NCBI GenBank assembly: GCA_964511075.1
Contig: CAZEDM010000009.1
Span: 62,001 to 126,000 of the forward strand
Origin: CAZEDM01 sp964511075
GTDB lineage: Bacteria; Zixibacteria; MSB-5A5; RBG-16-43-9
Length of the DNA stretch: 64,000 nucleotides
Direction of reading: 5' to 3'
In this document: one piece after another, positions 51,844 through 60,298 of the stretch
Numbering within the stretch: position 1 is the first letter of the stretch
Layout of the letters: each line of letters starts with the position of its first letter
The notes under the pieces: generated by a model
Databases searched by the model: none
Told to the model about the DNA's origin: nothing
The model's input: the letters and a program-made list of their open reading frames with translations, nothing else
Program-made: the position numbers and the translations under genes

Positions 51844-52215
51844 TTAAGCCTTTAAAAGCAACAAGATACCAACGATTATAAGGATCACAGGCCAGATGAA
51901 ATGAAAACTAAACCAGGGAATAAAATTGTTTAGCAAAAAGAAAAGGCCTGCTCCGATCAGGATCAAACCGGGCAGATATTTTTTGGTCTCCGGCTCTTTC
52001 TCGTTTACTACCTGGCCCTCGACTGCCTCAGCCCGGGGCACGATTATCCAGGCGATGATGTAAAGGAGTACCCCTATGCCGTTAGCGAAGATCAAAAGCA
52101 CCGCCAGGAGCCTGACGATGGTGGAATCGATATTAAAATATTCGCCCAGGCCGCCGCATACCCCGCCGATCATCGAGTTCTTTGTAGAGCGATAAAGTTT
52201 TTTCTCCATATCCAC
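51844..52215 (-). CDS. PspC-domain membrane protein
   Basis: 123 residues. N-terminal PspC domain: KKLYRSTKNSMIGGVCGGLG, EYFNIDSTIVRLLAVLLIFA, GVLLYIIAWIIVPRAE. A second hydrophobic part (YLPGLILIGAGLFFLLNNF, FIWPVILIIVGILLLL) resembles the LiaI/LiaF helices. Envelope-stress (phage-shock-like) role inferred. GAGGTGG precedes the ATG. Confidence 0.9.
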   Translation of the reverse strand: MDMEKKLYRSTKNSMIGGVCGGLGEYFNIDSTIVRLLAVLLIFANGIGVLLYIIAWIIVPRAEAVEGQVVNEKEPETKKYLPGLILIGAGLFFLLNNFIPWFSFHFIWPVILIIVGILLLLKA

Positions 52216-52256
52216 CTCTCTTTTCTTTGGTATACGAGTCTAACCGTTCTCAGGTT

Positions 52257-53033
52257 TCATTTCTTCTCCGCCTCGCCGGTCATAGGCACGAAGCGAACCG
52301 GGATGATGTTTTCTCTTTTTATCCCTTTTTCCGTTCTGGTCACTAAAATCAGCTCCTGGAATAAATCACCTACCGGGATGACCAGTCTTCCACCCGTTTT
52401 CAGCTGGTCAACCAGAGGCTGGGGAATATGGTCAGGTGCGGCGGTGACGATTATCCCGTCAAAAGGGGAATGTTCCTTCCAGCCCTTGTAGCCGTCCGCA
52501 CATTCTATGGTGACATTTTTGTATTCCAGTTCCTTAAGGGTGCTTTCGGCCCTTTGAGCCAGGGCACAGATTATCTCTATAGAATAGACCTCCCCGGCGA
52601 TCTCAGCCAGGATGGCAGACTGGTAGCCAGAGCCTGTTCCTATCTCCAGGACTCTCTCGCCGCCTTTCAAGCCCAGAAGCTCGGTCATCAGGGCAACGAT
52701 ATAGGGCTGGGAGATAGTCTGTCCCTCACCTATAGGCAGGGGACCGTCTGAATAAGCCTCGTTCAGATAAGTTTTGGGCACAAAAAGATGACGGGGGACT
52801 TTTCTCATAGCCTGAAGAACCAGAGTATCCTTGACCCCCCGCCTCTCGATCTGGGTCCTGACCATCCACTCCCTTTTCTCCAGCATCCTCAGGGAATCTG
52901 ATGCGGATTTATTCTCCATAGAAGAGTTTTTCTCCTCGGCGTTTATGCAGGTTAAGAGCAGAAGTGAAATAATCAGGAATAAACTTTCCCATCTCATTTT
53001 TCTACCTGAAAAAATTGATGTCTCCTCCATCAA
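52257..53033 (-). CDS. pcm: Protein-L-isoaspartate O-methyltransferase with N-terminal signal
   Basis: Repairs isoaspartyl damage by SAM-dependent methylation. Catalytic core: VPKTYLNEAYSDGPLPIGEG, QTISQPYIVALMTELLGLKG, VLEIGTGSGYQSAILAEIAG (SAM site), FDGIIVTAAPDHIPQPLVDQ, GGRLVIPVG. Unusually it begins with a hydrophobic export signal (MRWESLFLIISLLLLTCINA from an internal ATG at 52997, which has AGGTAGAAAA upstream). LLTC could serve as a weak lipobox. SAM is not known to be available outside the cytoplasm, so the location is odd. Confidence 0.9.
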   Translation of the reverse strand: MMEETSIFSGRKMRWESLFLIISLLLLTCINAEEKNSSMENKSASDSLRMLEKREWMVRTQIERRGVKDTLVLQAMRKVPRHLFVPKTYLNEAYSDGPLPIGEGQTISQPYIVALMTELLGLKGGERVLEIGTGSGYQSAILAEIAGEVYSIEIICALAQRAESTLKELEYKNVTIECADGYKGWKEHSPFDGIIVTAAPDHIPQPLVDQLKTGGRLVIPVGDLFQELILVTRTEKGIKRENIIPVRFVPMTGEAEKK

Positions 53034-53225
53034 AAATAAAAATTAAATTCCGAAGGTTGTCAATAGATTATTTGGAAAAATAGTTAAAGCAAAATAGCAG
53101 TCGGAAAAATCTTTAAGACTAATAGAGATTGAAGATTATAGAAAAAAAAGAGGGACAGAACCCGCCACAGGCGAGTTCTGCCTCTACAAAAGCAGTCGCC
53201 GTAGAAAACGCGTGTCTTTGCGTCT

Positions 53226-55376
53226 CTACCTTAACGCATTCACAACCTCAATTTTTTCCCCGCCCTGGTCTGCGATCTCTATGATTTTGTTTTTGAATAC
53301 GAAGCTTACCTTTTCTCCCAGGGATAGGTATTTCTCGAACTCCGGATATCTCTTGGCTAACTCGAAATAGGCTGGGCTGAATCGTTTGATCTTTATGGTC
53401 TCAAGCTTGTCATCATACCTGCTATCGACCCATAGCTCGCCTTTTTTGAAAAAGGTTTTGTTTCCTATCTGCATAATCTCAGAGACCTTTATCTCTTTGC
53501 CGGAAGAGTCAAGAAATGCCTGTGTGGCAAGTGTAACTTCCTTGAGGTTAAGTAAATTCTTTGACTGGTAAACTGCACCAGAGCCCGTCTTTTTACTAAG
53601 CGGGTTACTCAAAGCCTCCATAGCTCTGTCTCTTAGTTGGTGATCTGCCAAGCGGTAATCTGCATCCACCAAGAAAGATGTATATTCGGTAATAATTCCA
53701 TATCTTTTGGAAAGATGCACTATCTCATCCACCAACTCATCACTTTTACCATAAAGCCGGATCTTATCTACCAAATACCCTATCCTTCGGGTTGCCCAGA
53801 GCCTGGGGATGAAACTGTTCTTCTCCTCAGGTGAAAATCTGACTTTATAAGTGTAATTTTCTTTTCCTTCATTTGTGAAACCAGATAAGGTCGCGATGGA
53901 ATTACCTTTACCCTCGTATTTTCCCAGGACGATTATCTGCGAGCCGCTGAAAAGGTCTGGCAGTTCCTCAGGATAAAGCTCGAAGGTTTTTATTCTGGAG
54001 AATCTCAGACTTAAATCAGCTAAGATGGGGAAAGATATCTTCTTGTAAAAGCTGGAGACTTTTACCTCTATGTCCTCATTCGGGGTTACGTAATCCGAGG
54101 AGGCATGGTTTTCTTTTGCTAAGCGGTCCAGGAAATGGGTGTTGACGTCGAACCCCACCCCGAAGACGAAAAACCTTATGGAGTTGTTTTTGGCTTTTAC
54201 ATTCTGTAAGATCTTCTGCACGTCTTTTATTCCTACGGTAGGAAGCCCGTCCGTCAAAAAAACTATATAGGAAGTTTTGTCTTCAGGGTTGAGCTGTTTT
54301 AAGCCCTCCAGAAGAGCAGAGTTGATGTCAGTGCCTCCCTCTGCCTGGCAGCTCTCCACGAACTTGATGCCGGCATCTACGTTTCCCCTGGTAGCAGGCG
54401 AGATCTTCTGATTGAAAACCCTGACCCGGTCGTCGAAATCTATCAGATTGAAACTGTCCCCGCGGTTTAAACTGTTCAGGCAGAAAACCAGAGCGTTTTT
54501 TGCCTGCTTGATTTTCTCTCCCTGCATACTGCCGGAGGTATCCAGAATAAAGATTATCTTTTTGGGTATAGGCTTTTCAGCTCTTCTTATCTGGGGGGAG
54601 AAAAGTGCCATAAAGAAGTTTCCCTCTTTTTCGTCCTTATAGGTTAACAGGTTAAAACCTATCTCCTCCTCGGATAGGGAATAGTAGAGGACAAAGTCTT
54701 TGTTCGGGTTGGTGTTTTCCTCAAAATAGGAAACCCTTGCCTTGTAATCGCTTACTTTTTCGACTCTGATCTCGTGGGTGGGAGAGTAGATATTTTTAAT
54801 CGGGACTTCGGAGTTTATTATCAAATCCATCTTTACGTTATCCAATGGGGTCGGGGAGAATTTCTCAGTAGAAAGTGAATATTTGTATTCGCAGATGGCA
54901 TTTTCAGATTTCAGCACCTGCGAGTAGCTAAGCTTTATCCTGGTCTCGCCACGAGCCGGTATAGGATAGACCCTTGCCCTGAACATCCCCTGGCCATAAT
55001 ATTCCAGCAGGGCTGGGTCCCTTCTTCTTCTCACGATATCCTCATAGATTCTTCTTGCCTGCTCCCTATCCAAAATCTCCCCCTTTATCTCCTCCCCGCC
55101 TATATACATGGAGAATTTGGAGATGCTGGCATCCTCCGGTATGGGGAAGATATAGGTTCCTTCCAGGTCCTGGGGATAGTCGTTCTTGAAGACCTGATCC
55201 ACAGTGGTCTGGGCTACCTGATTGTCGATCTTGATTTCGACGTGATGATATTTGATGGAAAGGTAGGGTGGAAGCGGCCTGTCAGGATGACGGGGAACAG
55301 GCACGATAAAACCATCTGCCCAGATTTTTGATGTGAGGATTATTAAGAGGCTGAGTGCGAGGCTTAACTTTTTCAT
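53226..55376 (-). CDS. Exported VIT/VWA (inter-alpha-trypsin-inhibitor-like) protein
   Basis: 716 residues. Signal peptide (LSLALSLLIILTSKIWA). VIT domain: YLSIKYHHVEIKIDNQVAQT, YIFPIPEDASISKFSMYIG, RRIYEDIVRRRRDPALLEYY. VWA with an intact MIDAS: IFILDTSGSMQGEKIKQAKN, GGTDINSALLEGL, YIVFLTDGLPTVGI. The C-terminal 200 residues contain VDKIRLYGKSDELVDEIVHL, SKRYGIITEYTSFLVDADY, typical of the family. Probably a surface or periplasmic adhesion/sensor protein; it is downstream of the third ECF/anti-sigma pair and preceded by a motif shared with it. Confidence 0.88.
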   Translation of the reverse strand: MKKLSLALSLLIILTSKIWADGFIVPVPRHPDRPLPPYLSIKYHHVEIKIDNQVAQTTVDQVFKNDYPQDLEGTYIFPIPEDASISKFSMYIGGEEIKGEILDREQARRIYEDIVRRRRDPALLEYYGQGMFRARVYPIPARGETRIKLSYSQVLKSENAICEYKYSLSTEKFSPTPLDNVKMDLIINSEVPIKNIYSPTHEIRVEKVSDYKARVSYFEENTNPNKDFVLYYSLSEEEIGFNLLTYKDEKEGNFFMALFSPQIRRAEKPIPKKIIFILDTSGSMQGEKIKQAKNALVFCLNSLNRGDSFNLIDFDDRVRVFNQKISPATRGNVDAGIKFVESCQAEGGTDINSALLEGLKQLNPEDKTSYIVFLTDGLPTVGIKDVQKILQNVKAKNNSIRFFVFGVGFDVNTHFLDRLAKENHASSDYVTPNEDIEVKVSSFYKKISFPILADLSLRFSRIKTFELYPEELPDLFSGSQIIVLGKYEGKGNSIATLSGFTNEGKENYTYKVRFSPEEKNSFIPRLWATRRIGYLVDKIRLYGKSDELVDEIVHLSKRYGIITEYTSFLVDADYRLADHQLRDRAMEALSNPLSKKTGSGAVYQSKNLLNLKEVTLATQAFLDSSGKEIKVSEIMQIGNKTFFKKGELWVDSRYDDKLETIKIKRFSPAYFELAKRYPEFEKYLSLGEKVSFVFKNKIIEIADQGGEKIEVVNALR

Positions 55377-55427
55377 CTTTCCCTCCTTGATAAAGGTTTT
55401 TCTATTCCCTATACAAATCAGGGAGGG

Positions 55428-55440
55428 AAATATTCCCGAA
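55428..55440 (-). promoter_or_regulatory. Possible ECF promoter element upstream of the VIT/VWA gene
   Basis: Minus strand TTCGGGAATATTT, 52 bases before the start codon, resembling TTCGGGGAATTTT upstream of the ECF gene at 57195-57206. No -10 was fixed. Confidence 0.3.
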
Positions 55441-55445
55441 AAATT

Positions 55446-56567
55446 TTATTTTTTCTTCAGAACCTCCAGCTCGGTGATTTTACCGTTTATCTGGTCCTTG
55501 TTTTCCTGTTCGACTGTAGATTCTTTGAATTTTTCTAAAAGATTGATTCCTTCCTTGAGCAGGGAATCCTCACCGGTCTTGAGAAAAAGAAGCTGGTAAC
55601 CAATTTTTAACTGTGAGAAACCCTCAAGAATCCATTCGGATTCAGGCTTTTTCTCAAAGAATTTGCTCCATGAGTTTATAACTTTTTTCAAAGTATCTGC
55701 CTCTGTCAGAGTATCATTTTCACTCAAGGCTCGAACCCAGTTTTCTCCGACCTTATAATATTTTATACCTTCAGCAGAATATAATCCTATATCCGCTTTC
55801 CTCCCTGAGACAGTTTGTTCAGCAGCCATTTTAATGGCTTTCTTTTTATCTGAAAACGCCTGAAGATGGACAGTGGTTTCCTGAACGCCCACTGGTGGGT
55901 TGGCTAATTCCGCTTGACTGGCTAACGTCACTTCTTCAGCTGCTTTTTCCTCGATCTTTGACTTTTCAGCGGTAACCGCTGTAGATGGCTGAGATGCTTG
56001 GGCCTTATCCTTCTGGACCTTTCCTTCTGCTGGTGGAGTTACAGCTGCTGAGGGGACAACCTTTTTCTGAGCCTCAACTAACAAGGATTCCTTTACTGCA
56101 GGAGCAGGTTCTTCAGGCTCTTGCTGGGTTGGAGTGCTCAAAGCTTTTTCCATCCTTTTAGTTCTGGTTTTCTCCAGCTCGCCTCCCCTGTAATCCCAGT
56201 AGAGTTTGCCTACTATGAAAACCAAAAGGATAGAGGCAATGCCAGCAGCTATTCTCAATTTGGCTGGGGAGTAAAGAAAAAGAGATTCCCAGCCGGATTT
56301 AATTTTAGCCCAGATCGATTTTTTCCTTCTGAGGATTATTTTGTTTCTCACCTCCCGGGTAAAGTTCTCCCAGTAGGCAGGGGAAGGCTCCGGTAGTTTT
56401 ATCCTTCTGGCTTCGGCCTCCAGGCTTCTCAACTCCCGCAGCTTCTCTGCACAGCTTTGGCAGGTCGAAAGATGCTCCTCTATCTCTTTGGAACTTTTCT
56501 CATCTGTTTCTCCATCCAGATAGAGATGGAGCAGTTTTTCAAAATCCTCGCACTTCAATTTTCTCAC
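55446..56567 (-). CDS. Anti-sigma factor, zf-HC2, with long extracytoplasmic domain
   Basis: 373 residues. zf-HC2 at the N-terminus (CEDFEKLLHLYLDG, EEHLSTCQSCAEKL), one membrane helix (IAAGIASILLVFIVGKLYW, about 107-125), a low-complexity Ala/Pro/Glu/Lys linker (about 145-225) and a helical C-terminal domain (SWSKFFEKKPESEWILEGFS, LLFLKTGEDSLLKEGINLL). The sigma gene ends 6 bases upstream. The large outer part suggests a sensor reaching into the periplasm. Confidence 0.88.
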   Translation of the reverse strand: MRKLKCEDFEKLLHLYLDGETDEKSSKEIEEHLSTCQSCAEKLRELRSLEAEARRIKLPEPSPAYWENFTREVRNKIILRRKKSIWAKIKSGWESLFLYSPAKLRIAAGIASILLVFIVGKLYWDYRGGELEKTRTKRMEKALSTPTQQEPEEPAPAVKESLLVEAQKKVVPSAAVTPPAEGKVQKDKAQASQPSTAVTAEKSKIEEKAAEEVTLASQAELANPPVGVQETTVHLQAFSDKKKAIKMAAEQTVSGRKADIGLYSAEGIKYYKVGENWVRALSENDTLTEADTLKKVINSWSKFFEKKPESEWILEGFSQLKIGYQLLFLKTGEDSLLKEGINLLEKFKESTVEQENKDQINGKITELEVLKKK

Positions 56568-56573
56568 CTTCTT

Positions 56574-57155
56574 TCATAGATAACCCTTTAAGCTTCTCTG
56601 CAGTCTCTCCCTGGCACGGAAAAGCCGCGACATAACCGTCCCCTTGGAAAGCTTCAGGGTCCGGGCTATCTGCTCGTAACTTAAATCCTCATAGATTCTC
56701 AGGATGAAAACCGCCTTGAAATCCGGAGGCAGCTTCTCTATCTCCTTCTCGATTTTTTCTCTCAGCTCCCTCTGGGCTAACTGATTGGAAAAATCTCCGT
56801 CCTCTTTTTCCTTTAAAGCAACTAGGGAGCCGTTTCCCAGCTGGCTTTCCGGGATGGAGAATCTCTGTCTTCTAAGATAATTCAGGGTCAGGTTCATACA
56901 TATCCTGTAAACCCAGGCAGAGAAGCTGTGGCCTTCCTTGAAGGAACCCAGGGAATAATAGGCTTTGATAAAAGATTCCTGAGCCAGATCATCTGCGGCA
57001 TCGTGTGATTTGGTCATACGCAGAGCCAGATAATAGATCCTCTTCTGGTTTTTTTCCACCAGCCTTTCGAAAGAGTAGATGTCTCCTCTTTTAGCCTTGG
57101 CGATGAGCTTCTCTTCACTTTCCTCAATTCTTGTTTTAGGTCCCTTTTCCGTCAT
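56574..57155 (-). CDS. RNA polymerase sigma factor, ECF (sigma-70 family)
   Basis: Third ECF sigma of the window. Region 2: SFERLVEKNQKRIYYLALRM, TKSHDAADDLAQESFIKAYY, FSAWVYRICMNLTLNYLRR. Region 4: EIEKLPPDFKAVFILRIYED, LSYEQIARTLKLSKGTVMSR. ATG 57155 (MTEKGP) is preferred since GGAAAT lies before it; the ATG at 57170 has no binding site. Followed by its anti-sigma gene and the VIT/VWA gene. Confidence 0.93.
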   Translation of the reverse strand: MTEKGPKTRIEESEEKLIAKAKRGDIYSFERLVEKNQKRIYYLALRMTKSHDAADDLAQESFIKAYYSLGSFKEGHSFSAWVYRICMNLTLNYLRRQRFSIPESQLGNGSLVALKEKEDGDFSNQLAQRELREKIEKEIEKLPPDFKAVFILRIYEDLSYEQIARTLKLSKGTVMSRLFRARERLQRSLKGYL

Positions 57156-57194
57156 CAGGATTTCCATCATTTAAAATACAATTCAAGATTAAAA

Positions 57195-57206
57195 AAATTC
57201 CCCGAA
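57195..57206 (-). promoter_or_regulatory. Possible autoregulatory ECF promoter element
   Basis: Minus strand TTCGGGGAATTT about 40 bases before the chosen start codon; shared core with the site before the VIT/VWA gene (55428-55440). Confidence 0.3.
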
Positions 57207-57240
57207 TTCTTTATTTTCGATGTGAAAAAAATTTTGAAGT

Positions 57241-58227
57241 TCATAAATGACACAGCTGGTACAGGAGAAGCTCAAGCAAAAGCGCCGGCGGCATTTTCCC
57301 GGATTTTAAGTCAAAATCAGCCTGGTAAAGGAAAGAAAGCCCTTTTTCCAACTGTTCCAGGCTGAAATTCTTTGCCTGGTCCTGATACTCACCTACATAA
57401 TTAGGATAAGATCCCAGAAGATGAGCCAGTTTATAGGTATTCGTCTCTGAAGAAGCTTTTACCTTATAAAGCCTGAGGAAGTGCTCTCCCAGCATTAAGA
57501 TGATATAGGTTTCCTTGCCCCTGGAAAGCGAAAGCTCCTTTAATATCCTAAGTGCCCGGGCAAAGTTTCTTTCCCCCACTGCTTGGTTAAGCTGATAGAT
57601 ATTCTCGGTTTTGCTATAGCCTACAACGGTCTCGATATCGTTTATATCTATTTTACCCCGGTCCTTGAGGTAGATGGCTAATTTCTCGATCTCATTTGCC
57701 AGATCGTAGAGATTATAGCCCACACCCTCCAGAAGCAGCTCGATCCCTGGCGGGTCTATCTTCTTCCCCTGTTTTTCGACTTTTTCCTTTATCCATCCGG
57801 AAACCTCAGCCTGAGAAAGAGGATAGAACTCGATTTCAGTACCAAGTTTTTCCAGTCTCTGGTAGAATTTCTGTCTGCGATCGACCTTGGGGGTAAACAA
57901 AATAAGACAGCTCGATTCCGGTATATGCGGCAGATATTTCAAAAGCTCCTCCTTCTCCTTTGGAGACAGCCTCTGGGCCTCATAGACCATAACCATTCTT
58001 CTCCTGGACCCAAAAGGAAGGGTCGAACACAGGTTGATTATCTCCTCTGACCCGGTTTCTCTGGCCTGGAGGACATCCAGATTGAAACTCCTCAGCTCAG
58101 GCTCGATTAAAAGCTGTATCAGCCTGTCAGAGGCTTCGCGCTTTAAGAAATCCTCCTCGCCGGTGAAATGATAAAGCGAGGCTATCTTTCCCTTTTCTAT
58201 CTGGGTGAGGAACTGGGAATATTTCAT
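57241..58227 (-). CDS. holA: DNA polymerase III subunit delta
   Basis: Clamp-loader subunit that opens the sliding clamp. Start MKYSQFLTQIEKGKIASLYH, then FTGEEDFLKREASDRLIQLL (the degenerate P-loop region), SCLILFTPKVDRRQKFYQRL, WIKEKVEKQGKKIDPPGIEL, LANEIEKLAIYLKDRG, and NIYQLNQAVGERNFARALRI. 328 residues, normal. A promoter lies upstream on the same strand. Confidence 0.92.
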   Translation of the reverse strand: MKYSQFLTQIEKGKIASLYHFTGEEDFLKREASDRLIQLLIEPELRSFNLDVLQARETGSEEIINLCSTLPFGSRRRMVMVYEAQRLSPKEKEELLKYLPHIPESSCLILFTPKVDRRQKFYQRLEKLGTEIEFYPLSQAEVSGWIKEKVEKQGKKIDPPGIELLLEGVGYNLYDLANEIEKLAIYLKDRGKIDINDIETVVGYSKTENIYQLNQAVGERNFARALRILKELSLSRGKETYIILMLGEHFLRLYKVKASSETNTYKLAHLLGSYPNYVGEYQDQAKNFSLEQLEKGLSFLYQADFDLKSGKMPPALLLELLLYQLCHL

Positions 58228-58769
58228 CTTAGTCCGATTCTAGATCTATAGGAAAAGTTAGCAAAATCGGTTAACTCTGTCAATATTCTTTTAAAAATAG
58301 AAGTTGTGGCTAAGTTTCATGAATAAAGATGGACTTAATGCCCGAGGGAGGAGAGGGTGATCTTCGTCCCGTTACCTTTAGAGGAAAGAGGGCTTCTGTT
58401 ATGAATTTATCCGAGATTGGATACTAGGAGCAGATGTTTGAGACCCCCTCCAGGGCTACACGTTTTTCACTGCCTTTGGCATTGTTTCTGATAAAACGCT
58501 TTTCGATTTGAGCAAGATATTATTTTTAAAGGGGTAAAGATAATCGATATAAACATCGCTTAATGTTTGATAGTTGGTATGAGCTTTCCAACCCTTCGAA
58601 GAATAAATTAGTGGACCTAACTCGGTGGACACCCATAAATTTCCTTTAAAAAGTTTCCATAAAGGAAACGATACCTTCTACTCTACAGCAAGAAATGTGG
58701 GAAGTTAGTTCTGTTTCCTCAGAGGTTAGACTTCGTAAGGACAGAGCAATGTTCTGTTCTATGTACTTC
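58228..58769. other. Intergenic region, no gene seen
   Basis: About 540 bases. Contains the holA promoter at its left edge and an inverted repeat TTTCCTTTA...TAAAGGAAA (58640-58669). Translated on either strand it gives only short frames without ribosome binding sites. It may be the decayed remainder of older sequence. Confidence 0.5.
58255..58283 (-). promoter_or_regulatory. Sigma70-type promoter of holA
   Basis: Minus strand -35 TTGACA (58278-58283) and -10 TAACTT (58255-58260) separated by 17 bases, ending 28 bases before the holA start. Confidence 0.55.
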
Positions 58770-59732
58770 TTACTTTTTTAAGAAAACACTCAACAACAAA
58801 CCCAGTAAACCAATAATTAATGCCAGTGAACCAATTGCTATAGCAATAATATGCCATCTGATGTTAAGTTTATGGTGATCTTTTTCATTTTTAGATAGTT
58901 GGGTTAAACGATCTGCTAAATCATCTTTTATAGCTGCGCCTGCTATGCTCAGGCCAGTATCAGTTTTCTTTAATGTTCTTCCACTTAATGCGAATCTCAA
59001 TCTCCAGTATCTATTAAATCTCGGCGTGATTTCGATTCCATTAGAGCTTCTAGTTGTTCTACCTCGCATATTGGGAGAAAGGAATTCTGCAGTGATCTGG
59101 AAGCCTTCTGGAGGTGTTAGAAAAACATCAAAACCTCCCAATTTCGTCTCGTCATCAACTATAGATAAAACCTCTATCTCGCGATGGCCAGAATCAAGTT
59201 GATTGAGAACATTTACTGCTCCTTCAAGCGATAAATACCTTACATCAAAATTTAGATTACCATTTGGTTGCATTTCGGCGAATCTTGGGGTCTTTATTTT
59301 TAATCTTAAGAAAATTCCTTTACCCTTATCATATGCTTGGTTAAACGCTATTTCTAATAAGGAAAATTTCCCAAATGGGGTTGTATTAATAGTATTTTTA
59401 TTAGGTATATACACATTACTTAGCCCGTCATAAGTGATAACTCTTCTTCCAAGATCAGTGATCTCTAATGGTTTACTCTCTCTTTGGTTCCAATAGAAGC
59501 TTTGATCCAAGCCAGAGTTTGATATGTCAGAAATATCGACATCAGAATGCTTTCTATCTGCAAGCATACAAAAACCGCTCAAACTTTGGAGACTATCAGG
59601 ACTAACACGGAGAATGATAGTTCTCTGAACTTCTGCATTACCGGATTCATCAAACCAAATTCTTTCTAAGAATTTCTCAATGTAACATTTAGCACCTACC
59701 TCCTTTGTCTTTTTTAGAAAGCAAACTATCAT
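58770..59732 (-). CDS. Tail-anchored hypothetical protein
   Basis: 320 residues, family not recognised. The body is beta-rich (YIEKFLERIWFDESGNAEVQ, RTIILRVSPDSLQSLSGF, GIFLRLKIKTPRFAEMQPNG, FDVFLTPPEGFQITAEFLSP, RYWRLRFALSGRTLKKTD). A linker (LADRLTQLSKNEKDHHKLN) leads to a single C-terminal helix (IIAIAIGSLALIIGLLGLLL), so the bulk would be cytoplasmic, anchored at the membrane. AAAAGGGAGAAAGAA precedes the ATG. A hairpin-plus-T-run just upstream (59760-59802) could gate its expression. More A/T-rich than holA. Confidence 0.65.
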   Translation of the reverse strand: MIVCFLKKTKEVGAKCYIEKFLERIWFDESGNAEVQRTIILRVSPDSLQSLSGFCMLADRKHSDVDISDISNSGLDQSFYWNQRESKPLEITDLGRRVITYDGLSNVYIPNKNTINTTPFGKFSLLEIAFNQAYDKGKGIFLRLKIKTPRFAEMQPNGNLNFDVRYLSLEGAVNVLNQLDSGHREIEVLSIVDDETKLGGFDVFLTPPEGFQITAEFLSPNMRGRTTRSSNGIEITPRFNRYWRLRFALSGRTLKKTDTGLSIAGAAIKDDLADRLTQLSKNEKDHHKLNIRWHIIAIAIGSLALIIGLLGLLLSVFLKK

Positions 59733-59759
59733 ATTTCTTTCTCCCTTTTTGATAATTGC

Positions 59760-59802
59760 AAAAAAAATGTTGTCATCCCAAAAATATAGATGACAACATT
59801 TT
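59760..59802 (-). terminator. Strong hairpin plus T8, upstream of the tail-anchored gene
   Basis: Perfect 14-bp stem (59764-59777 with 59789-59802, core ATGTTGTCATC/GATGACAACAT), 11-base loop, then eight T on the minus strand. It ends 28 bases before the tail-anchored gene's start codon, so it either ends the tiny-ORF transcript or attenuates the gene. Confidence 0.8.
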
Positions 59803-59807
59803 CCCTC

Positions 59808-59852
59808 CTATCTATAATCTTTTTCTATCCATGAAGTTAAACTAATTTTCAT
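59808..59852 (-). CDS. Tiny ORF, 14 residues
   Basis: MKISLTSWIEKDYR; its ATG overlaps the TGA of the preceding tiny ORF (ATGA) and GGATGG precedes it. Could be a coupled peptide or the second half of one small protein split by a frameshift, since the two frames join naturally as GQDGWMKIS. Confidence 0.3.
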   Translation of the reverse strand: MKISLTSWIEKDYR

Positions 59853-59917
59853 CCATCCTGGCCCTCTACACCAACAAAATCATCAGCATACAGATTGTAA
59901 TTTATAATGTAAATCAT
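59849..59917 (-). CDS. Tiny ORF, 22 residues
   Basis: MIYIINYNLYADDFVGVEGQ then DG; CGGAAGG stands 5 bases before the ATG. Preceded by the 31-residue frame and followed by an overlapping 14-residue frame, then a terminator. No family known. Confidence 0.35.
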   Translation of the reverse strand: MIYIINYNLYADDFVGVEGQDG

Positions 59918-59982
59918 AATAACCTTCCGATATAAAGTTGATTAGTTAACGGTGGATGTGCAAGCTTTTAAAAACTACTCAA

Positions 59983-60078
59983 TTATCCACCATGCCACTC
60001 AACATAATAAACACATAACTCCCCCCTTTCAAGGGTAGAAAACATATGCTCTCTTGTTTTAAGTTTGGTATTAAGCAT
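59983..60078 (-). CDS. Tiny ORF, 31 residues
   Basis: MLNTKLKTREHMFSTLERGE followed by LCVYYVEWHGG; GGGAGGAAAAG stands just before the ATG, a good ribosome binding site. Lies in a transcript that would run from the promoter at 60270-60298 to the terminator at 59760. No family known. Confidence 0.35.
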   Translation of the reverse strand: MLNTKLKTREHMFSTLERGELCVYYVEWHGG

Positions 60079-60269
60079 ATCGACTTTTCCTCCCTGAAAG
60101 TTTAGAGTCGTTATTGCTTATTTTCTTTTAAAAAGAAACCAGCTATCTTCTTTTATACCGATATCTCTAAAATAAAGATAAAAAAATCTTACCTTTTCTC
60201 GCCCTTACTGAGAGTAATTAACTTACCCTCTGTTTTTTGTTAAGAGATAACAAGTCTTTAACCTGCTAT

Positions 60270-60298
60270 AATATAGGTAACTTTTCCCTTTTTGTCAA
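60270..60298 (-). promoter_or_regulatory. Strong sigma70-type promoter on the minus strand
   Basis: Minus strand -35 TTGACA (60293-60298), 17-base spacer, -10 TATATT (60270-60275). Two further TTGACA words lie upstream (about 60327-60332 and 60387-60392), the first sharing TTGACAAAAGGGAA-like sequence with this one. Confidence 0.65.
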
